NCBI RefSeq assembly: GCF_003434305.1
Contig: NZ_QKKX01000030.1
Span: forward strand, 149,113-213,112
DNA from: Micromonospora sp. MW-13
GTDB taxonomy: Bacteria > Actinomycetota > Actinomycetes > Mycobacteriales > Micromonosporaceae
Direction of reading: 5' to 3'
Length of the DNA: 64,000 nucleotides
The notes under the pieces are model-generated. The model had not been told where the DNA came from, made no database searches, and saw only the letters and a program-made list of their open reading frames with translations. The position numbers and the translations under genes were made by a program. Shown piece after piece: positions 9,099 through 17,602 of the stretch (its first letter is position 1; the number at the start of each line of letters is the position of its first letter).

Positions 9099-10911
9099 GC
9101 GGTCCGACGGTCCGACGGGCCCGCCGGACCCCGGGTCACCCGCCTCGCCCACGGGGGCACCCGCCTGCCCGGGACACCTCGCCCCGCGCCCCGGGGCCTT
9201 CGCCCGGGCCTGGGCGAAGGCGGTCTCCGGCACCAGCTACCTGCCGATGACCCAGGCCCAACTGGAGGCGCTGCTGCAACGGCTCACCGACCGGCTGGCC
9301 GAGGCGCTGGTGGCCGAGCCGTTCGACCTGCGGGTCGGCCACCAGGTCGGGGCGGAGCTGGTCGAGGCGCACATCGCCTCCGCCGAAGGACTGGGCCGCA
9401 CGATCGAGGTCGTGCAGCTCCGGCTGCTGCGCGACCTGGGGCTGGTCGGCGAGGACATCGAGGACCGCCTGGCCCGGCTGCTGGCCACCGTGGCCACCGG
9501 CTACGCCCGGGCGCTGCGGGACCGCACGCTGGACGAGCAGGAATCCATCCGCCGGGCCGCGATGGTGGCCCGGGCGCAGGCCGAACAGGCACTGCGCGAC
9601 AGCGAGGCCCGGTTCCGGCATCAGGCCACCCACGATCCGCTGACCGACCTGCCCAACCGCACCCTGTTCACCGAGCGGCTCGCCGCCGCGATCGACTCCC
9701 CGGGCCGGGGCGCCGACCGGGTCGGGGTGTGCTTCCTCGACCTGGACCGCTTCAAGGTGGTCAACGACTCCCTCGGCCACCAGGTCGGCGACCGGCTGCT
9801 GGTCTCGGTCGCCGACCGGCTGCGCCGGGCGCTCGGCGAACACCTGGTCGCCCGCCTCGGCGGCGACGAGTTCGTCATCCTGGTCGAGCGGACCGCCGGC
9901 ACCGACGACGTGGTGAAGGTGGCCGAGGCGGCGCTCGCCGCGGTGGGCGAGCCGGCCCTGGTCGACGGGCACGAGCTGACCGTGTCGGCGAGCATCGGCA
10001 TTGTCGAACGCCCGGTGGCCGGGACCACCCCGGTCGACCTGATGCGGGCCGCCGACTCCACGCTGCACTGGGCCAAGGCCGCCGGGGGCGCCCGCTGGTC
10101 GCTGTTCGACGCCGACCGCAACCGCCGGGAGCTGGCCCGGTACGCGCTGTCCGCGGCGATCCCGGGGGCGCTGGAGCGGGGGGAGTTCTACCTGGACTAC
10201 CAGCCGCTGACCTCGCTGCGCGACGGCACCGTGCTCGGCGTCGAGGCACTGGTCCGCTGGCGGCACCCCGTGCTCGGCGAACTGCGTCCGGGCAGCTTCA
10301 TCGGGCTGGCCGAGGAGACCGGGCTGATCGTCCCGCTCGGGGGCTGGGTGCTCGCCGAGGCGTGCCGGGAGGCGGCCGGCTGGACCGGGCCGGGGGGCGC
10401 CGCGCCGTTCGTCAGCGTCAACCTGGCGGTGCGGCAGGTGCACCGGCCCGGCCTGGTGCAGGAGGTGCGCGCCGTGCTCGACCGCACCGGCCTGCCGCCC
10501 GAGCGGCTCCAGCTGGAGGTCACCGAGAGCACCATGATGAGCGCCGTCGAGGAGCCGGTCCGCGCCCTGCGGGTGCTGGCCGACCTCGGCGTGCGGATCG
10601 CCATCGACGACTTCGGCACCGGCTACTGCAACCTGGCGTACCTGCGGGACCTGCCGGTGACCGAGCTGAAGGTGGCCGGGGAGTTCGTGGCCGGGCTGCG
10701 GGCCCCGACGGAGGACCCGGCCAGCCGCACCGACGAGCGGATCCTCGCCTCGCTGGTCTCGCTGGCGCACGCGCTGGGCCTGACCGTCACCGCCGAGGGG
10801 GTGGAGACCGCCAGCCAGGCCGACCGGCTGCGTGCCATCGGCTGCGACGCCGCCCAGGGCTGGCACTTCGGCCGCCCCGCGCCCCCACCACCCACCACCT
10901 GGACCGCCTAA
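9091..10911 (+). CDS. Tandem GGDEF-EAL cyclic-di-GMP protein
   Basis: A 606-residue cytosolic protein. A helical N-terminal part (residues ~45-165, with a probable coiled coil SIRRAAMVARAQAEQALRDSEARF broken into short segments) precedes a diguanylate cyclase domain with an intact GGDEF at residues 257-261 and then a phosphodiesterase domain with EAL at residues 385-387. Other EAL residues are kept: SVNLAV, EVTEST, the DDFGTGY metal-site pair, the Lys in ELKV, AEGVET and the Gln in AQGW. The usual Asp of LKxD is Ala here (ELKVAG). No PAS domain or membrane helix is obvious. It could make and degrade cyclic di-GMP, or one half could be regulatory. It overlaps the methyltransferase gene by 8 bp. 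In actinomycetes c-di-GMP controls the switch to sporulation. Confidence 0.9.
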   Translation: MGERSDGPTGPPDPGSPASPTGAPACPGHLAPRPGAFARAWAKAVSGTSYLPMTQAQLEALLQRLTDRLAEALVAEPFDLRVGHQVGAELVEAHIASAEGLGRTIEVVQLRLLRDLGLVGEDIEDRLARLLATVATGYARALRDRTLDEQESIRRAAMVARAQAEQALRDSEARFRHQATHDPLTDLPNRTLFTERLAAAIDSPGRGADRVGVCFLDLDRFKVVNDSLGHQVGDRLLVSVADRLRRALGEHLVARLGGDEFVILVERTAGTDDVVKVAEAALAAVGEPALVDGHELTVSASIGIVERPVAGTTPVDLMRAADSTLHWAKAAGGARWSLFDADRNRRELARYALSAAIPGALERGEFYLDYQPLTSLRDGTVLGVEALVRWRHPVLGELRPGSFIGLAEETGLIVPLGGWVLAEACREAAGWTGPGGAAPFVSVNLAVRQVHRPGLVQEVRAVLDRTGLPPERLQLEVTESTMMSAVEEPVRALRVLADLGVRIAIDDFGTGYCNLAYLRDLPVTELKVAGEFVAGLRAPTEDPASRTDERILASLVSLAHALGLTVTAEGVETASQADRLRAIGCDAAQGWHFGRPAPPPPTTWTA

Positions 10912-10950
10912 CCTGACTCCCCACCCCGGGGCGCCCCGCCCGGGGCCAAG

Positions 10951-11021
10951 GTCGTGCAGATTCCCGGAATCAGTGGCCTCCCCACACCCCGAAGGCCACG
11001 CTTTCTCTGAACTTGCACGAC
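10951..11021. terminator. Bidirectional imperfect hairpin between convergent genes
   Basis: Between the convergent GGDEF-EAL and pimB genes an imperfect inverted repeat has outer arms GTCGTGCA (10951-10958) and TGCACGAC (11014-11021) and inner arms GTGGCCT (10973-10979) and AGGCCAC (10993-10999). There is no T-run on either side. The position suggests termination from both directions. Confidence 0.5.
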
Positions 11022-11060
11022 GACCCCCTGCGGGGCGGCGCGGGGCGGGGTGGGTGGGGG

Positions 11061-12185
11061 TCAGCCCGTGAGGAGGGTTGCCATCCGGGCAGCCTGGGTC
11101 TCCCAGCGCCACTCCCGCTCCACCCAGGCCCGGCCGGCCGCGCCGAACTGCCGGGCCAGGTCCCGGTCGGCGAGCAGGGTGGCCACCCGGTCGGCGAGCT
11201 GGGCGACATCCTGGCCGGAGACGACGTACCCGGTCTCGCCCTCGCGGACGGCGTCCGGCGCACCCCCCGAGTCGCCCGCCACCACCGGCAGGCCGGTCGC
11301 GGACGCCTCCAGGTAGACGATGCCGAGCCCCTCGACGTCCAGGCCGCGGTTGCGGGTGCGGCAGGGCATGGCGTAGACGTCGCCGGCCGCGTAGTGGGCG
11401 GGCAGGTCCGCCGAGGGCACCGAGCCGGTGAAGACCACGTCCCGCTCGACGCCCGTCTGCCGGGCCAGCTTCTCCAGGGTGCCCCGGTACGGCCCACCGC
11501 CGACGACCAGCAGCGCCGCGTCGGGCACCCGGCGGCGGATCGCCGGCAGGGCACGGATCAGCATGTCCTGGCCCTTGCGCGGCACCAGCCGGGAGACGCA
11601 GACGACCACCGGCCGGTCGGCCAGCCCGAGCCGGGCCCGGACCGGCTCGCCGTCGACCGACGGATGGTACGTCTCGACGTCCACGCCGGGAGCCAGCCGG
11701 TGCAGCTCGGTCACCCCGTGCAGCGCCCGCTCCAGCCGGACCCGGGTGTACTCGCCGAGGTACGTCACCACGTCCGCGCCCCGGCCGATCCGGCGCAACG
11801 CGGCCCGGGCCGCGGGCAGCGCCGCCCAGCCCACCTCGTGCCCGTGGGTCAGGGCCACCACGCGGCGGACGCCGGCGCGGCGGCGCAGCCCGGCGGCGAG
11901 CAGCCCGAGCGGGGCGGCGGCGCCGAACCAGACGGTGTCGCAGCCGCGCTCGCGGGCCAGCCGGGCGACCCGCCGGGCGACCAGCGGGGTGGGCAGCAGC
12001 ACCCGGGTGCGTTCCCGGACCACCTCGAACGGCTGGTCGGCGTCGAACTTCTCCGCCCCGCGCCAGCTCGACGCGTAGACCACCACGGAGCCGGTGGGCT
12101 GGCGGACGGCGAGGTTGTGCACGAAGGACTGGATGCCGCCCGGACGGGGCGGGAAGTCGTTGGTGATCAGCAGCGTGCGGCTCAT
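11061..12185 (-). CDS. pimB: PIM mannosyltransferase PimB'
   Basis: A 374-residue GT-B glycosyltransferase of family GT4. It closely resembles mycobacterial PimB' (Rv2188c), which transfers mannose from GDP-mannose to phosphatidylinositol monomannoside at the inner face of the membrane. The N-terminus TNDFPPRPGGIQSF contains the acceptor-side glycine loop. THGHEVGW and VSRLVPRKGQD mark the hinge and nucleotide-sugar site, and MPCRTRNRGLDVEGLGIVYLEA (broken here: EGLGIVYLE with the retaining-GT4 EX7E pair) binds the donor. The ATG at 12185 overlaps the stop of the M48 protease gene (ATGA), so the two are translationally coupled. Micromonosporaceae are known to contain phosphatidylinositol mannosides, consistent with this role. 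Confidence 0.88.
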   Translation of the reverse strand: MSRTLLITNDFPPRPGGIQSFVHNLAVRQPTGSVVVYASSWRGAEKFDADQPFEVVRERTRVLLPTPLVARRVARLARERGCDTVWFGAAAPLGLLAAGLRRRAGVRRVVALTHGHEVGWAALPAARAALRRIGRGADVVTYLGEYTRVRLERALHGVTELHRLAPGVDVETYHPSVDGEPVRARLGLADRPVVVCVSRLVPRKGQDMLIRALPAIRRRVPDAALLVVGGGPYRGTLEKLARQTGVERDVVFTGSVPSADLPAHYAAGDVYAMPCRTRNRGLDVEGLGIVYLEASATGLPVVAGDSGGAPDAVREGETGYVVSGQDVAQLADRVATLLADRDLARQFGAAGRAWVEREWRWETQAARMATLLTG

Positions 12186-13441
12186 CGGCCGGCCTCCCTG
12201 GCGTGGGCGCGGGCGGCGGCCATCCGCTCGACCGTGGACGGGTGCGACGCCGAGTAGAGGTACTCCCAGCGGGGCGGATCGGGGTCGGCCAGGTTCACCC
12301 CGGCCAGGCGGCGCTGCATCGCCTCGAAGGTCGCCGGGTCCCCGGTGAGGGCGAGGGCGTGCGCGTCGGCCCGGGCCTCGATCCGGCGGGACACCAGCGC
12401 CTGGACCGGGGCGGTCACCAGCCCGGCCACCGTGACCAGCGCGATCAGCAGCGGGAACGCGCGCGGCTCGGCGATCGAGTCGACGCCGGCCAGGCGCAGC
12501 AGCGGGCCGGCCGAGCCGAGCAGGTAGAGCACGACCACGGCCAGCGCGGCACCCAGCGCCCCGGTCAGCGTCCCGGTCCACACGTCCCGGTCCTTGGCGT
12601 GCCCCAACTCGTGCGCGACGACGCTGGTCACCTCGGCCGGGGTGGCCTCGCGCAGCAGGGTGTCGTAGACGACCACCCGGCGGGTCGGCCCGAGCCCGGA
12701 GACGTACGCGTTGACCGCGCGGGTACGCCGGGACGCGTCGGCGACCAGCACGTCGCGCACCGGCACGCCGTCGCGGGCCGCCAGGCTCATCAGCTCGGTG
12801 CGTAGCGGGCCCTGTTCCATCGGGGTGAACCGGTTGAACACCGGCTCCACCAGCACCGGCAGCACGAACGACAGCAGCACCACCAGCCCGGCCGCGCCGG
12901 CCGCGCCGAACGCCCACCACCAGCGCGGGGCGAGCCGGGTCACGGTGTAGAAGCCGAGCAGCGCGACCGCGCCGATCACCGCGCTGACCGCGTACGACTT
13001 GAGCAGGTCGGCCGTCCAGCCGGCCCAGCCCTGGGTGCTCAGCCCGTACCGGGTGAGGACCGTCTGCCGCCAGGCGGCCAGGGGCAGGGTGAGCAGGTCG
13101 GCGACGAGCACCACGGCCAGCCCGCCGAGTACCGCCTGGGCGATCCAGTGGCCGCCGAACGGGCGCCCTGCCAGCTCCACGAGGCGGCTGCCCAGCGGGG
13201 TGAGCCCGAGCGCCACGGCCACCAGCAGCCCGAGGGCGAGACCGGCCCAGCCGGCGGGGCGCAGCGCGGCCCGGAACTCCCGGCTGCGGGCGACCTGGTC
13301 GACCGGCAGGTCCCGCAGCGCGGCGAGCTGGTCGACGCGCGGGGCCGGCGGCCGGTGCCACGGCACCAGCAGGGCGCTGGCGACGAGCAGCGCCACGGCC
13401 AGCCCGGCGAGGGTGAGCACCGCCCAGCCGCGCGGCGTCAT
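12182..13441 (-). CDS. M48 family membrane metalloprotease
   Basis: A 419-residue integral membrane zinc protease resembling Ste24/HtpX. Several hydrophobic helices occupy roughly residues 5-28, 65-85, 103-125, 150-200 and 290-345. The zinc motif HELGH lies near residue 275 (VVAHELGHAKD) and the third ligand Glu in RIEARADAHAL near residue 355. Such proteases act on membrane proteins in quality control. It is downstream of a 44-codon ORF whose stop overlaps its start (ATGA), and its own stop overlaps pimB (ATGA), giving a tightly coupled three-gene cassette. No Shine-Dalgarno sequence of its own is needed. The pairing with PimB' suggests envelope maintenance, which is inference. Confidence 0.9.
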   Translation of the reverse strand: MTPRGWAVLTLAGLAVALLVASALLVPWHRPPAPRVDQLAALRDLPVDQVARSREFRAALRPAGWAGLALGLLVAVALGLTPLGSRLVELAGRPFGGHWIAQAVLGGLAVVLVADLLTLPLAAWRQTVLTRYGLSTQGWAGWTADLLKSYAVSAVIGAVALLGFYTVTRLAPRWWWAFGAAGAAGLVVLLSFVLPVLVEPVFNRFTPMEQGPLRTELMSLAARDGVPVRDVLVADASRRTRAVNAYVSGLGPTRRVVVYDTLLREATPAEVTSVVAHELGHAKDRDVWTGTLTGALGAALAVVVLYLLGSAGPLLRLAGVDSIAEPRAFPLLIALVTVAGLVTAPVQALVSRRIEARADAHALALTGDPATFEAMQRRLAGVNLADPDPPRWEYLYSASHPSTVERMAAARAHAREAGR

Positions 13442-13572
13442 CCCGCCACCCCGGCCGGCACCCGCCGGGCCAGCGGGGCACGGGCCGGCATGCGGCCGGC
13501 CGCGGCGGGCACCGCTGGTGGGCGGGTCGGCACCGCGTCGCGCGCGCCGCCGTCGCGTCGTACCCGCGTCAT
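13438..13572 (-). CDS. Possible 44-residue leader ORF coupled to M48 gene
   Basis: An ATG at 13572 is preceded by GGGAGGAG with a 4-nt spacer, the strongest ribosome site in this stretch, whereas the M48 start itself has none. The encoded peptide is 44 residues, rich in Arg, Pro and Ala, with no recognisable domain. Its TGA overlaps the M48 ATG as ATGA. It may be a leader peptide whose translation delivers ribosomes to the protease gene. The alternative is a mis-read start or a sequencing frameshift joining it to the protease, but the peptide would add no membrane or catalytic feature. Confidence 0.4.
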   Translation of the reverse strand: MTRVRRDGGARDAVPTRPPAVPAAAGRMPARAPLARRVPAGVAG

Positions 13573-13770
13573 GCCACTCCTCCCGCCGTGAGCGCCCATC
13601 CTATGGCCCGACGGCGGTACGGCCGCCGGGGCGGGCGACCGCGCCCACGGCCGGCGGTGGCGGCCTCGCCCGGCCACGGGCGTCCGACGGCTCCGTGACA
13701 GCGGCGTGCCCGACCGGGCCGCGCCCACCGCGGCGGTCGGCGGTCGCGCCACCCGAGTCGCGGTCGGCGG

Positions 13771-13986
13771 TTACGCCACCCTGCGGCGGGCCGGGCGGGC
13801 CGGGCGGCGGGGCGCGGCGGGCGGAAGCACCTCGACGTCGAAGCCGGCCCGGGCGAACACCTCGATCGCCCGCTGCTCGGCGGCGCCCAGCTCGCCGGCG
13901 GGGGCGTCGGCGTCGAGCAACGCGGTCACCAGGCAGCCGGCGCAGCCCGCGCCCCGGATCGCGCACCTGTCGCAGTCGATCAGCAT
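13771..13986 (-). CDS. Small four-cysteine conserved protein
   Basis: A 71-residue protein whose N-terminus contains four cysteines arranged CDRC and CAGC (DCDRCAIRGAGCAGCLV), a likely zinc-binding or Fe-S knuckle. The remainder is a short helix and a basic, Pro/Arg-rich tail. I recall similar small proteins with a MLIDCDxC opening in many actinobacteria, without an assigned function. The ATG at 13986 is preceded by a perfect AGGAGG with a 4-nt spacer, which decides the start against longer in-frame alternatives. It lies between the NYN-domain gene and the M48 cassette on the same strand, with about 200 bp of apparently empty DNA on its downstream side. Confidence 0.7.
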   Translation of the reverse strand: MLIDCDRCAIRGAGCAGCLVTALLDADAPAGELGAAEQRAIEVFARAGFDVEVLPPAAPRRPARPARRRVA

Positions 13987-14164
13987 CGTTCCTCCTGAAG
14001 CGATGCGTTGGCGGCGGGCGGGACCCGACCTGGTCGACCACGTCGTCGCCAGCTCGCCCGTCGTCGCCGCCCGGCCACCGTCGGTCATCCCGACGCTACG
14101 CCAGGGGTACGACAGAATCGGACAACCGGCTCGCTACGGCCCAGATGCGTTCAAGCGCCCCGGA

Positions 14165-15589
14165 TCAGGAACGCGCCAGCCGGCGCAGCAGCGAGTCGGC
14201 GCCCAGCGGGTACGCGCCGTGCCGGCGCACCCCGTCGGCGACCTCCCGGTCGGAGGAGACCACCACCACCGGCCGGCCGGCCGGCTCGGCCCGGACCAGC
14301 CGCCGGATCAGCTCGTCGGCGGTCTCGCCCTTGCGGGAGAAGAGCACCCGCACGCCGCGCGGGGTGGGCGGCAGGCCGTGCATCCGCTCCGCGCCGTCGA
14401 AGACGACGGTGACCTCGTCCCCGGTCTGGGCCGCGATCCCGCCCAGCCCGGTGATCAGCCGCTTGCGCTGCTGCTCCAGCGACATCTCGCCGAAGCCGCG
14501 TTTGGTCACGTTGTAGCCGTCGACCACCAGGTGCGCCCTGGGCAGCGCGAGGAGCTGGTCGAGGCGGGCCGGGTCGTCGGTGTCGCGGGCCCGGGTGGCG
14601 GCACCGGCCGGGGTGGCCGCCGACTGGTCGGCGAAGGCGTCGGCGACGAAGTCGGCGGGGAGCCGGTCGACCGGGTCCAGCGCCAGCTCGCGGCGCAGCC
14701 CGACGGCGGCCTGCCCGATGGTCTCCAGCAGCAGCCACAGCCTCGCGTCGTCGACCGAGCGGGCCTCCTTGGCGCTGGCCCGGGCCACGCCGGCCGCCGC
14801 CTCGGCCTCGGCCAGCCGGGCCCGGGCACGGCGCAGTTCGGCGTCCGCGTCGGCCCCCGCCCGGGCGGCCCGGCCCCGCTCGGTGGCCAGCAGCTCGCCG
14901 GCCCTGCGCTCCCGGGCCTGGGTCTCCCGCAGCGTACGGGCGAGCTGGCGGCTCTCCTCGCGAAGCTGGCCGAGTTCCTCGCGGACCCGGGCCAACTCGT
15001 CGCGGAGCTTGTCGGCCTCCACCCGGGCCACCGCCCGGTCGTGCTCGGCCCGGGTGGCCCGCTGCTCGGCCTCGCGGACCAGCTCGTCGACGACGGCCCG
15101 GTCCGCCTCGGCCCGCACCGCCGCGCCGCTGGCCTCGATCAGCTCGCGCCAGCCCCGGGGCCGGGCCAGGTACGCCAGGGCGGCCACCTCGACCGGGTCG
15201 GCGGCGGCCGGGGCGGTGCCCTCGACCACGGCGGCGCCGAGGTCGCCGGCGTCGGCGAGCACCCGGGCGGTGATCCGCTGCCGGAACAGCGGGTCGGCGG
15301 TGAGCTGGGCGGCGATCACCGGCGCACCGAGCCGGGCCCGGCGGTTGGGGGCGAACTTGGCCACCCGGCGCAGTGGCACCGGCACCTCGTCGCCGGGCAG
15401 GACCGGCAGCACGGCGGCGGTGAGCGCGACGATCCGCTGGCGTACCGACTCCGGCAGCGTCGGCTCCGGCTCGGCCGCCACCACCTCGGACGTGCGGTCG
15501 ATGTCCGGGGAGTCCTCACCGGTGTGACGCACGGCGCCGGCCGACACCTCCCCCGGGAGGTTGTCGTCGTACGGCTCGGTGAGGGGCAT
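14165..15589 (-). CDS. NYN (YacP-like) domain RNA-binding protein
   Basis: A 474-residue protein. The C-terminal third (about residues 340-470) is a PIN-like NYN domain with conserved acidic residues in LVVDGYNV, VVFDGAE and VVSSDREVAD, the arrangement seen in YacP/Rae1-type ribonucleases. The middle (about residues 165-290) is a long charged coiled coil rich in Arg, Glu and Ala. The N-terminus holds a helical domain (RIVALTAAVLPVLPG; RRVAKFAPNRRARLG). The expected role is RNA or ribosome-associated cleavage in the cytosol. GGGAG precedes the ATG by 9 nt. It diverges from the exonuclease gene, and the 127-bp region between holds a TAGGAT hexamer for this strand around 15645-15650. Confidence 0.82.
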   Translation of the reverse strand: MPLTEPYDDNLPGEVSAGAVRHTGEDSPDIDRTSEVVAAEPEPTLPESVRQRIVALTAAVLPVLPGDEVPVPLRRVAKFAPNRRARLGAPVIAAQLTADPLFRQRITARVLADAGDLGAAVVEGTAPAAADPVEVAALAYLARPRGWRELIEASGAAVRAEADRAVVDELVREAEQRATRAEHDRAVARVEADKLRDELARVREELGQLREESRQLARTLRETQARERRAGELLATERGRAARAGADADAELRRARARLAEAEAAAGVARASAKEARSVDDARLWLLLETIGQAAVGLRRELALDPVDRLPADFVADAFADQSAATPAGAATRARDTDDPARLDQLLALPRAHLVVDGYNVTKRGFGEMSLEQQRKRLITGLGGIAAQTGDEVTVVFDGAERMHGLPPTPRGVRVLFSRKGETADELIRRLVRAEPAGRPVVVVSSDREVADGVRRHGAYPLGADSLLRRLARS

Positions 15590-15703
15590 GTGGCAAGTCT
15601 CCCACCGCGACCGGGCCCACCGCCCGGTGAGTGAGCCGATCTCTCATCCTAGACCAGTGGTGACGTTTGGGGCCGCTGATGCGTAAGTGTCGCACCGGCG
15701 GAC

Positions 15704-15709
15704 TAGCGT
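15704..15709 (+). promoter_or_regulatory. Leaderless -10 hexamer for DEDDh exonuclease
   Basis: TAGCGT lies 7 nt before the GTG at 15717 with no ribosome site between. It supports choosing that GTG over the two in-frame GTG codons at 15687 and 15708, which lie upstream of or within the hexamer. Confidence 0.55.
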
Positions 15710-15716
15710 GCCGCAG

Positions 15717-17474
15717 GTGGTACGACAGGAGTACGTCCAGCAGGCGCTGGCCGGGCTGGACCGGGCCGCCGGCGACGGGGTGGACCCCGCCCTGCCGCTG
15801 TACGCGACGACCTTCGTGGTGGTCGACCTGGAGACCACCGGCGGCGCGCCGGACGGCGGCGGGATCACCGAGATCGGTGCGGTCAAGGTGCGCGGCGGCG
15901 AGGAGCTGGGGGTGCTGGCCACCCTGGTCAACCCGGGGGTGCCGATCCCGCCGTTCATCACCGTGCTGACGGGGATCACCCAGGCCATGCTGATCCCCGC
16001 CCCGCCGATCGAGCAGGTGCTGCCGAGCTTCCTGGAGTTCGTCACCGACGCGGTGCTGGTCGCCCACAACGCGCCGTACGACGTCGGCTTCCTCAAGGCG
16101 GCCTGCGCGCGGCACGGCTACCGCTGGCCGAACCCCCGGGTGCTGGACACCGCGGCGCTGGCCCGCCGGGTGCTCACCCGCGACGAGGTGCCCAACCGCA
16201 AGCTGGGCACCCTGGCGGGGTACTTCCGCACCGCCACCCAGCCCACCCACCGGGCCCTCGACGACGCCAAGGCCACGGTCGACGTGCTGCACGGGCTGAT
16301 CGCCCGGCTGGGCGGGCACCGGGTCGACACGGTCGGCGAGGCGATCGAGTTCGCCCGGGCGGTCACCCCCACCCAGCGGCGCAAGCGGCACCTCGCCGAC
16401 GGGTTGCCGAAGGTCCCCGGGGTCTACATCTTCCGGGCCGCCGACGACCGGCCGCTCTACGTCGGCACCTCCGGCGACATCGGCACCCGGGTCCGCAGCT
16501 ACTTCACCGCCGCCGAGAAGCGGGCCCGGATCTCCGAGATGCTCGCCGCCGCCGAGCGGGTGGAGGCCGTCGAGTGCGCCCACTCGCTGGAGGCGGAGGT
16601 GCGCGAGCTGCGGCTGATCGCCGCGCACGCGCCGCCGTACAACCGGCGGTCGAAGTACCCCGAGCGGATGGTCTGGCTCAAGCTCACCGACGGGCCGTAC
16701 CCCCGGTTGTCGGTGGTCCGGTCGCTGGCTCCCGGCGACGAGGCGTACCTGGGGCCGTTCAGCTCCCGACGGGCGGCCGAGCTGGCCGCCGCCGGCTTCC
16801 ACGACGCCGTGCCGCTGCGCCAGTGCACGCACCGGCTGTCGCTGCGCACGGTCACCCCGGCCTGCGCGCTGGCCGAGCTGGGTCGCTGCCCGGCGCCCTG
16901 CGAGCACCGGATCACCCCGCAGGAGTACGACGACCGCGCGGTCGCGCCGTTCCGCACCGCCACGGCCAGCGACCCCGGGTCCGTGGTCGAGGCCCTGCTG
17001 GCCCGGATCGAGACGCTGGCGGCCGACCAGCGCTACGAGGAGGCAGCCGTGGTGCGCTCGCGGCTCGCCGCGGTGCTGCGCGCGACGGTACGGATGCAGC
17101 GGCTGGCCGCGCTCGCCGGCATCGCCGAGCTGGCCGCCGCCCGCCCGGCCGCCCGGGGCGGCTGGGAGCTGACCCTGGTCCGGCACGGCCGGCTCGCCGG
17201 CGCCGGGGTCTCGCCGCCCGGCGTCCACCCGCGACCGACGCTGTACGCGATCCGGGCGACGGCCGAGACGGTCCCGCCCGGGCACGGCCCGGTGCCTCGG
17301 GCCTCCGCCGAGGAGTCGGAGCGGATCCTGTCCTGGTTGGAGCGACCCGAGACCCGGTTGGTGGAGATGTCGTCCGGCTGGTCGTCTCCGGTGGCCGGTG
17401 CGGGCCGATTCCGTGACCTGCTCAGCAAGGCCGAGGGCGCCTCGTCCCACCAACTCTCGACCGAACGCTCATGA
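15717..17474 (+). CDS. DEDDh exonuclease fused to GIY-YIG (UvrC-like) domain
   Basis: A 585-residue fusion. The N-terminal half is a DnaQ-type 3'-5' exonuclease: Exo I is VVVDLETTG, Exo II lies in VAHNAPYDVGF and Exo III is HRALDDAKATVD, giving the D-E-D-Dh metal ligands. The second part (about residues 225-310) is a GIY-YIG endonuclease module (GVYIF and PLYVGTSG) as in the N-terminus of UvrC, followed by a UvrC-like Cys-containing stretch (CALAELGRCPAPC) and a helical UVR-like region (RYEEAAVVRSRL). It resembles Rv2191 of mycobacteria and is probably a DNA repair nuclease, separate from the housekeeping uvrC. Its predicted mRNA is leaderless. The neighbouring rel gene has its own ribosome site 128 bp later. 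Confidence 0.87.
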   Translation: MVRQEYVQQALAGLDRAAGDGVDPALPLYATTFVVVDLETTGGAPDGGGITEIGAVKVRGGEELGVLATLVNPGVPIPPFITVLTGITQAMLIPAPPIEQVLPSFLEFVTDAVLVAHNAPYDVGFLKAACARHGYRWPNPRVLDTAALARRVLTRDEVPNRKLGTLAGYFRTATQPTHRALDDAKATVDVLHGLIARLGGHRVDTVGEAIEFARAVTPTQRRKRHLADGLPKVPGVYIFRAADDRPLYVGTSGDIGTRVRSYFTAAEKRARISEMLAAAERVEAVECAHSLEAEVRELRLIAAHAPPYNRRSKYPERMVWLKLTDGPYPRLSVVRSLAPGDEAYLGPFSSRRAAELAAAGFHDAVPLRQCTHRLSLRTVTPACALAELGRCPAPCEHRITPQEYDDRAVAPFRTATASDPGSVVEALLARIETLAADQRYEEAAVVRSRLAAVLRATVRMQRLAALAGIAELAAARPAARGGWELTLVRHGRLAGAGVSPPGVHPRPTLYAIRATAETVPPGHGPVPRASAEESERILSWLERPETRLVEMSSGWSSPVAGAGRFRDLLSKAEGASSHQLSTERS

Positions 17475-17602
17475 CCAAGTGACCGATCGGACGACCCGGA
17501 CTCGCTTAGGCTGTTAAGGAAGTGCAGTAGTGCCCGTTTCGTGGGCCTGCTCCCGGTTGCCGTGCCCGGCGGCTGTGGAGCCGGGGTGAGGAGGTGTCCC
17601 TC

